Origin: JANWHF01 sp036276235 | GTDB taxonomy: Bacteria > Planctomycetota > Phycisphaerae > Tepidisphaerales > Tepidisphaeraceae | Assembly: GCA_036276235.1 (NCBI GenBank) | Contig: DATBDZ010000378.1 | Span: forward strand, 1-18,701 | DNA: 18,701 nt | Reading direction: 5' to 3' | In this document: positions 13,951 to 18,701 of the stretch, in pieces | Position numbering within the stretch: position 1 is the first letter of the stretch | Layout of the letters: each line of letters opens with the position of its first letter | Notes under the pieces: generated by a model | The model's database searches: none | Told to the model about the DNA's origin: nothing | Seen by the model: only the letters and a program-made list of their open reading frames with translations | Program-made: the position numbers and the translations under genes

Positions 13951-15315
13951 ATGACTGCGACGACCCAATCCGATTCATCGTCTGCTTCCTTATCGTTTAG
14001 CCGCCCTGCTTGCAGGGCGCGTCGCGCGGTACTCGCAAAGCAGCTTATACGAGTCCTCTCCTGGCTCCTGGCTCCTGTCTCCTGCCTCCTCTTCCTGGGT
14101 TGCGGCCCCACCCCCGCCGAGCGGCAGGCGGAGCGCGCTGTCACCGATTACTTCATGGGGAATTATCCGTCCGCCGAGAATCTCCTGCGGCCGCTGGCGG
14201 CCAAGACCAACGAGGATTTTGTCCTCAACAACGTGCGGCTTGGTTCGGTCGCCTTGGCCAACTATGACCTGGACACCGCCGAGTCGGCGTTTTTGCGCGC
14301 GTACGAAGTGATCAACAGCTTCGGCGTGAATAACGGCGGGCGCTCGCTGGGCGCCGCGGTTGTCGATGAGCGGATCAAAGTCTGGAAGGGCGAGCCGTAC
14401 GAGCGGGCGATGGTCAATTTTTACCTTGGCCTGATCTACTACATGCGCGGCGACTATGGCAACGCGCGCGCCGCCTTCGAGAATGCGCTATTCAAGCTGC
14501 GCGACTACGGCGAAGAAACGAAGGACGGCAAGAAATCGACCGACAGCTATCGCGAAGTCGAAACGAATTTCGCGCTGGCGTATCTGATGCTCGGGCGCTG
14601 CTATCAGCGGCTGAATCGAGAGGATGAAGCGCACAAAGCTTTTGCCCGCGCCGTCGACCTACGCCCCGACCTGGAAGCAGATGCCGATTATCGCCGCAAC
14701 GACGAATCGAATCTGCTCCTTGTCGTGGATTTCGGTTTCGGGCCGCGCAAGACGACAAGCGGCGATGGAGCACTGGTCGGCTTTCGTCCCACGCCGCGCG
14801 AGCAGGGGCCGATTCCGACGCCGATGGTGCTTGTCGATGGCCAGATGATGAACGTGGCCGGCGTCGCGCGGCCGCCGGTTGATTTGCTGGCGCTGGCGCA
14901 AGATCGCCGCTGGCAGAGCATCGACACGATTCGCGCAGTTAAATCGGCAGTAGGCACCGGCATGATCATCGGCGGCGCCGCCTATGGCGCCATGGAACAC
15001 AACCCCAATCCCTGGGTGACGCTCGGCTTGATCGCCGGCGGCATCGCGCTCAAGGCGACAAGCCAGGCGGACGTGCGGCAATGGGAGATGCTGCCGCGCA
15101 CGGTGTTTCTCGTTCCCCTGCGCCTTCCGCCGGGGCGTCACGACATCTCCGTGCAGTTCCCCGCGGTTCCCGGATTGTCGCAAACGTGGTATGGCCTGGA
15201 GGTCCCGCCCAATGGCGAAGCGACCTATTACTACCGCATGCTGCGCTACAACACCGGCCCCTTCAACTGGCCTCCACCCGCAATGACCCGCCCGGCAACA
15301 GCGACGGTTCAGTGA
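13951..15315 (+). CDS. COG3014-like TPR lipoprotein
   Basis: A 454-residue lipoprotein starting at 13951, with CCGGAAG upstream. After an unusually long basic N-terminal region comes a hydrophobic core (LSWLLAPVSCLLFLGC) ending at Cys51. Two tetratricopeptide-like units follow: EPYERAMVNFYLGLIYYMRGDYGNARAAF at 148-176 and NFALAYLMLGRCYQRLNREDEAHKAF at 206-231. A Gly/Ala-rich hydrophobic stretch at about 334-371 and a beta-rich C-terminus come next. The EPYER and YYMRGDYGNAR pattern fits COG3014, an uncharacterised family found beside LpoB and YcfL in proteobacteria. The DNA for the signal-peptide core (14055-14089) is a heptamer repeat, and 14002-14019 is a palindrome. The frame is also open 18 codons further upstream, through another heptamer array. 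Confidence 0.78.
   Translation: MTATTQSDSSSASLSFSRPACRARRAVLAKQLIRVLSWLLAPVSCLLFLGCGPTPAERQAERAVTDYFMGNYPSAENLLRPLAAKTNEDFVLNNVRLGSVALANYDLDTAESAFLRAYEVINSFGVNNGGRSLGAAVVDERIKVWKGEPYERAMVNFYLGLIYYMRGDYGNARAAFENALFKLRDYGEETKDGKKSTDSYREVETNFALAYLMLGRCYQRLNREDEAHKAFARAVDLRPDLEADADYRRNDESNLLLVVDFGFGPRKTTSGDGALVGFRPTPREQGPIPTPMVLVDGQMMNVAGVARPPVDLLALAQDRRWQSIDTIRAVKSAVGTGMIIGGAAYGAMEHNPNPWVTLGLIAGGIALKATSQADVRQWEMLPRTVFLVPLRLPPGRHDISVQFPAVPGLSQTWYGLEVPPNGEATYYYRMLRYNTGPFNWPPPAMTRPATATVQ
14002..14019. repeat. Palindrome in the 5' part of the TPR lipoprotein gene
   Basis: CGCCCTG, CTTG and CAGGGCG form a 7-bp hairpin inside the coding region for the basic N-terminal part of the protein. It stands 36 bases before the heptamer array at 14055, so much of the first 50 codons is repeat-like. 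Confidence 0.6.
14055..14089. repeat. Heptanucleotide array TGGCTCC encoding a signal-peptide core
   Basis: Five seven-base units CCTCTCC, TGGCTCC, TGGCTCC, TGTCTCC, TGCCTCC run without gaps and encode the hydrophobic residues from Leu36-Ser37 through SWLLAPVSCLL. The unit is the reverse complement of the GGAGCCA units at 191-274. A 7-base unit passes through all three frames, and here all give uncharged residues. Confidence 0.88.
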
Positions 15316-15344
15316 GCGATTTCAGAGCTGCGATCAAGAAAAAA

Positions 15345-15396
15345 GCTGTTAAGGTGACATCCACCTTTTAAAAAAGGTGGATGTCACCTTAACAGC
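15345..15396. terminator. Perfect 25-bp hairpin between convergent genes; dispersed repeat
   Basis: The left arm 15345-15369 begins GCTGTTAAGGTGACATCC and ends CTTTT. The right arm 15372-15396 is its exact reverse complement, with only AA between. A partial third copy of the right arm, GTCACCTTAACAGC, follows at 15401-15414. It lies between the convergent TPR lipoprotein and M56 protease genes and, with T-runs at the tip, could act as a two-way terminator. The same word recurs at 18658. Confidence 0.9.
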
Positions 15397-15426
15397 CTTT
15401 GTCACCTTAACAGCTTTATCGGTCGC

Positions 15427-18144
15427 TCACTGTTTCGCCGCAAGCCCGCGCGCCGCGGCGGCGGCTTGCGCGAATGTCCCATGCGCGGCGATCTTTCCAT
15501 CGCGGTCTATCACGAACGCCTGTGGCAGGGCGCCGATGCGGTAGGCCTTAAATAGCTCGCCGAACTGCGATTGCCCGCCGCCGTCTATGCAGATGGGGTA
15601 TTCCATGCCGAAGTCCTTCATCATCTTTTTGACGTCTGCGGGCGGCGTTCCGGCCGCGTGGATGCCGATGATTGTGATCCCGGATTTGTCTTTTTCCTTA
15701 TCCAGATCGACCAGCTTCGGATAATCATTGCGGCAGGGCGCGCACCAGACGGCCCAGAAATCGACCAGCACCACCTTCCCCTTCAGATCGGCCCACGTCA
15801 GCGCTTTGGAATTGACCCACGTCGCCGGATGAAACTCCGGCGCGGGTTGACCGATGACCGCATCCATATTCAACTTGATCCGCTGATTCAGCAGCGCCCG
15901 CTCGTTGGCTTCGTTGAGGATCTGATTCCATTCCTCCGGCTCAAAATGCTTCTTGTAGTTATAGATGAGGAACGGGTCGTATCGCCGATCGGTGACAGGG
16001 ACGCCTTCCTTCATGTCCATGACGAACAGACTGTCAGGGAGCGGCTGATCGATGATCACCTCTTTCACGTAAATCTCTCGCGCGTCCTTCGCTTTATGAG
16101 CGCGCGCATCGTCGGGCGCCTCGGTCGGATAGAGGCAATAACCCTGATGCATTGGGAACAGGCTGCCGTTGGAAAGCTTTTGATAATCGTCGTACCAGAA
16201 CGTGAAATAGGGAACAGTCAACGCGAGCGTGCGGCGGCGCGTTTCTTCCTCAACTGCCTGTCTGCGAATAGTCGGGAGCGTGGCGATCCATTTGCTATAT
16301 TCTTGGAAATCCCGGACTGCCTGGCCGAATTGTTTGGCCACCTGAGGATAGATGGCCCGCAGTTCGGCAGTCGTGGAGCGCGGCCTGACCCGCTCTTCCA
16401 TCCCATACAGGCGATGGTCGGCGATGCCCACGAACATTGTGTATGGCGCGGCGTTCGATTCCAGCATATAGCAGTCATGGCCGTGGAAGATTTGCTGGCC
16501 TTTCAGCCGATAAGATTCGGCTGACCCGTAAGGGCGCTCGCCCTGCCGATTGTAAGAATCCACCCACCATGGAGCGTGGCAGTAGCCGTTGGGCAAAGGC
16601 AGATCGAGTCCATGGTCCATCGTCTCGCCCGGCGCCTTGAGAAATCCATACTGCCTGCGGCCGTTGCGCTGACTTGAAAAGGCAATCCCTTCATGCCCGT
16701 TCCAGATGCGAATGTCGAGCGTAATATTATCTTCCTTTGCATCCCGCCGCTTGTAGGTGCGCGTGCGATCAAAGGCGATGTCCTGATCCCATGGTCGATT
16801 TGGAAGCAATTCCGGGAAACGCTCAGGCGTGATATCTGTGTTTGGGTATCGCTTCTTTAGATCCGCCTTCTTTGCTTCGATTTGCTCTGGTGTGTTCACC
16901 CACTCGTTGTGAATCTTGAATCGCACGGATTGCGCCGTTTCGATCCATGCATCCATCGCGCGGATATCGCGGACGATTCCCGCGACATCCAGCTTGGGCG
17001 GCTCTTGCGCGCGGGCGCGGGTGCGCGCCAACGGGGAAAGGCCAATCGCAAGGAGCACGACAATTGCCGCCAGCGCGCCGGCGGGCCAGCGCGGGCGGAC
17101 CGCGTCTCGCTGAACTCCCAATAATCTGCGGACGCGCGGTAGCAGCGCCTGCCCATCGGCCCCCAACGCAAGCCGCGGCGAAGCAACCGCGCGCAATTCC
17201 TCCATCGCGAGCAGCGCGTGGGAATATGACATCGCCCCGCCGGCGGCGCCTGCGGCAATGTCATCGCAACAATTCTCTCGCTCGCGGCGAATCTGCCGCG
17301 AAACCCACCACACCGCCGGATGATAAAACAGGAAAATCTCCGCCAGCGTTTGCAGCAGGTTCACCAGATAATCATGCCGCCGAATGTGCGCCAGCTCGTG
17401 CAGCAGAATCGCTTCCAGATGATGAACGGGAAGATCGGTCAGCGCGCTGACGGGAATCAGCACGATGGGCCGCAGCCAACCGATGACGCAGGGAACATCG
17501 ATCCTGTCGGAGATCGTGAGGCGAATGCGTCGGCGAAGGCCGATCTGCCTGGCGAGCCTTGCGACGGTTTCAATGAGCTTTGCATCTCCGGGCAATACAC
17601 GTCGGCGAAGCCGCCATGCGGCGACCCAGCTCAGGGTCATCAGGACGGAAAGAACCGCGACGCCTGCCGACCATCCGACAACGACCCATTTGAAAAGCAG
17701 ATGTGGCGATTGGTTATTCGCGATTGCCGGGGGTGACGCTATCTCGCGGGGATTTGGAATAGGATCGATTTGTCCGGCAGGATCGCTGAGATCAACCGAG
17801 AAATCGTGCATGGACATATCGCGATTTGGAGTCGCGCCGCGATGCCCATGCGCGGCGACGGGCGTTGCGCTGCGGGCGTCTTGCTGAGCCATCGACATAG
17901 CCGGCGCGTCGACCGCTCGGTTTGTCCAGTTGACGAGGAACATCGCCGTCGGCGTCGCGCACAGGGCGAGCATCGCGATGCAGCAAGCCGCGTAGCGCGA
18001 GCGCGAGGAGGCCCGCTGCATAAGCGTCAGCGCGATCATCAGCAGGACAGCGATGCCTGCCCCCTGCCAGATGAAATGCACCAGCGCCAATCCCAGGGCA
18101 TCGATCAACGCCTGGCTGAATCCGGAAACGTGAATGGCGGTCAT
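15427..18144 (-). CDS. BlaR1-like M56 metallopeptidase fused to a thioredoxin domain
   Basis: A 905-residue membrane protein. The N-terminal part is an M56 (BlaR1/MecR1) peptidase: hydrophobic helices at about 13-43, 51-73 and 150-177, the zinc motif HELAH at 249-253 in ILLHELAHIRRHDYLVN, then RRERENCCDDIA (286-297) with the likely third ligand, and a further helix at about 355-372. The usual C-terminal penicillin-binding sensor is absent. In its place is a roughly 380-residue region (about 381-760) that I cannot name, then a TlpA-like thioredoxin domain (about 763-900) with GKVVLVDFWAVWCAPCR (WCAPC at 800-804) and the cis-Pro loop GALPQAF (Pro874). The start overlaps the BlaI stop as ATGA, so the two are coupled. 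Likely role: a sensor protease that relieves BlaI repression on a redox or envelope signal (inference). Confidence 0.9.
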   Translation of the reverse strand: MTAIHVSGFSQALIDALGLALVHFIWQGAGIAVLLMIALTLMQRASSRSRYAACCIAMLALCATPTAMFLVNWTNRAVDAPAMSMAQQDARSATPVAAHGHRGATPNRDMSMHDFSVDLSDPAGQIDPIPNPREIASPPAIANNQSPHLLFKWVVVGWSAGVAVLSVLMTLSWVAAWRLRRRVLPGDAKLIETVARLARQIGLRRRIRLTISDRIDVPCVIGWLRPIVLIPVSALTDLPVHHLEAILLHELAHIRRHDYLVNLLQTLAEIFLFYHPAVWWVSRQIRRERENCCDDIAAGAAGGAMSYSHALLAMEELRAVASPRLALGADGQALLPRVRRLLGVQRDAVRPRWPAGALAAIVVLLAIGLSPLARTRARAQEPPKLDVAGIVRDIRAMDAWIETAQSVRFKIHNEWVNTPEQIEAKKADLKKRYPNTDITPERFPELLPNRPWDQDIAFDRTRTYKRRDAKEDNITLDIRIWNGHEGIAFSSQRNGRRQYGFLKAPGETMDHGLDLPLPNGYCHAPWWVDSYNRQGERPYGSAESYRLKGQQIFHGHDCYMLESNAAPYTMFVGIADHRLYGMEERVRPRSTTAELRAIYPQVAKQFGQAVRDFQEYSKWIATLPTIRRQAVEEETRRRTLALTVPYFTFWYDDYQKLSNGSLFPMHQGYCLYPTEAPDDARAHKAKDAREIYVKEVIIDQPLPDSLFVMDMKEGVPVTDRRYDPFLIYNYKKHFEPEEWNQILNEANERALLNQRIKLNMDAVIGQPAPEFHPATWVNSKALTWADLKGKVVLVDFWAVWCAPCRNDYPKLVDLDKEKDKSGITIIGIHAAGTPPADVKKMMKDFGMEYPICIDGGGQSQFGELFKAYRIGALPQAFVIDRDGKIAAHGTFAQAAAAARGLAAKQ

Positions 18145-18527
18145 GATTGGCTCCGGTAGTCGTTGAGCAGCTTGCGGATTTGTTTCAATTCGTCCGGCGT
18201 CGCGCGCTTTGAAGAAAGGGCTTGCAGCACCAGCTTCCCCGGCGATCCGCCGAACGCGCGATCGAGCAGATCGCTCACCAGCCGGCGTTGCGTATGGTCG
18301 GCGGTTTCCCGCGCGCGGAAGATATGCGTGCGATTGGAATCATCCCGCACGACCAGCCCCTTGGCGGTCATGATCTGCAGCAGCTTGAGCGTGGTCGTAT
18401 AAACCCCGCCCCGCCGCGCGGAAAGCTCTTCGTGAACCGCCCGCACGGTCGAAGGCCCCAGCCGCCACAGCACATTGAGGATCTCCAGCTCTCCATCCGT
18501 AGGGCGCGGCGTCTGATCATCCGGCAT
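18141..18527 (-). CDS. BlaI/MecI-family transcriptional repressor
   Basis: A 128-residue winged-helix repressor. The DNA-binding domain covers about residues 7-71: PTDGELEILNVLWRLGPSTVRAVHEEL, then GVYTTTLKLLQIMTAKGLVVRDDSNRTHIFRA. A C-terminal dimerisation part follows (LVSDLLDRAFGGSPGKLVLQAL and the final helix). The Asn-Phe cleavage site used to inactivate staphylococcal MecI and BlaI is not visible; the matching stretch reads KLVLQAL. The ATG at 18527 has GGAGG (18532-18536) before it; an upstream start five codons earlier is less likely. It should repress its own operon through the dyads in its promoter and be inactivated by the coupled M56 protease. Confidence 0.93.
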   Translation of the reverse strand: MPDDQTPRPTDGELEILNVLWRLGPSTVRAVHEELSARRGGVYTTTLKLLQIMTAKGLVVRDDSNRTHIFRARETADHTQRRLVSDLLDRAFGGSPGKLVLQALSSKRATPDELKQIRKLLNDYRSQS

Positions 18528-18560
18528 CAAGCCTCCAGGCAAATATCGGGTTGGAGGCAG

Positions 18561-18590
18561 AGTATACTACGAGGACATTCGTACTGTCAA
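18561..18590 (-). promoter_or_regulatory. Sigma-70-type promoter of the blaI-blaR1-like operon
   Basis: On the minus strand, TTGACA (18590-18585) and TATACT (18566-18561) are separated by 18 bases. This is a near-consensus housekeeping promoter placed 34 bases before the repressor start codon. The expected leader is short, about 25 bases, and contains the GGAGG site. Confidence 0.8.
18566..18585. promoter_or_regulatory. Candidate BlaI operator 1
   Basis: ACTACGA, a 6-base spacer GGACAT, then TCGTACT form a dyad with one mismatch that fills the space between the -35 and -10 boxes. Binding here would block RNA polymerase, as known BlaI/MecI operators do. The assignment rests on symmetry and position, not on a consensus match. 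Confidence 0.6.
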
Positions 18591-18603
18591 CGAAAATCTT
18601 CGT
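18590..18603. promoter_or_regulatory. Candidate BlaI operator 2
   Basis: ACGAA, AATC, TTCGT is a perfect 5-bp dyad just upstream of the -35 box. It shares the TTCGT half-site with operator 1. The two centres are about 21 bases apart, near two helical turns, which would suit side-by-side binding of two dimers. Confidence 0.5.
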
Positions 18604-18657
18604 GGATCCCGATTGCGTGGTTGCCGTGAGCCTGAAAAGGAGCCGCAGCAAGCACCG

Positions 18658-18701
18658 AAAGCTGTTAAGGTGACATCCACGTGACATCCACCTTTTTAAA
18701 A
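18658..18701. repeat. Second copy of the GCTGTTAAGGTGACATCC repeat, cut by the window end
   Basis: From 18658 the sequence matches 15342 onward for 23 bases, then carries an 11-base tandem duplication (GTGACATCCAC at 18670-18680 and 18681-18691), then CTTTTTAAAA. It looks like the left arm of the same hairpin element found at 15345-15396; its right arm would lie beyond the window. The 18604-18657 stretch before it shows no gene. Confidence 0.85.

Noticed and set aside
15345..15396. The hairpin considered as an integron attC site
   Set aside because: The arms are perfectly matched without the bulges and core sites of attC, and no integrase or cassette genes are near.
15571..16524. A 317-codon plus-strand open frame opposite the M56-thioredoxin gene
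   Set aside because: The minus strand encodes a continuous 905-residue protein with conserved motifs at both ends; the plus-strand frame is its shadow.
18604..18657. Possible RNA gene or end of another coding region upstream of the blaI promoter
   Set aside because: No tRNA-like fold or ribosome binding site was visible and the stretch is too short to judge.

Overview
The window looks like chromosomal DNA of a GC-rich Gram-negative bacterium, most likely a planctomycete-type organism (inference). The reasons are the short run of cytochrome oxidase assembly and subunit genes, a BlaI repressor next to an M56 (BlaR1-type) protease fused to a thioredoxin domain, many lipoproteins, and intergenic spaces filled with short tandem and inverted repeats. 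No rRNA, tRNA, CRISPR array or transposase gene was seen. No gene-free stretch exceeds 300 bases; the largest gaps (148-374, 11193-11399, 12426-12686) are described below.

Layout. 1-147 (-) is the signal-peptide end of an exported protein cut by the window edge. 375-985 (+) is a Phd-like antitoxin and ParE-like toxin pair. 1068-5000 (+) is a respiratory block: heme A synthase (ctaA), heme O synthase (ctaB), cytochrome c oxidase subunit III with an extra internal domain, and subunit IV. It is followed by an ABC ATPase with no permease beside it (5079-6023). The first two enzymes make heme A for the oxidase; subunits I and II are not in the window. 6146-7132 (-) is a quinone-oxidoreductase-like enzyme. 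7371-9135 (+) holds a STAS-domain protein and a short GspE/PilB-type ATPase. 9332-10660 (-) is an N-succinylarginine dihydrolase (astB) without the rest of its pathway.

10785-15315 is a lipoprotein cluster built around a divergent intergenic region: a YcfL-like and a CsgG/LpoB-like lipoprotein on the minus strand, and two LpoB-like lipoproteins plus a COG3014-like TPR lipoprotein on the plus strand. Proteobacteria keep the YcfL, LpoB and COG3014 families together in an envelope locus linked to activation of penicillin-binding proteins, so this is probably a cell-envelope or peptidoglycan module. 15427-18527 (-) is a blaI-blaR1-like pair with overlapping stop and start codons, a clear sigma-70-type promoter and two candidate operators.

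The least explained structure is in the DNA between the genes. Several gaps carry tandem arrays with a seven-base period but different unit sequences (GRAGCCA, GTTGCCA, TTGGTCA, RATCTSA, and an irregular CGTTTCA form), some arranged as perfect inverted repeats. One GRAGCCA-type array, in reverse orientation, encodes the hydrophobic core of a lipoprotein signal peptide. A separate palindromic repeat lies in frame inside ctaA, and a third repeat, starting GCTGTTAAGGTGACATCC, occurs twice near the right end.
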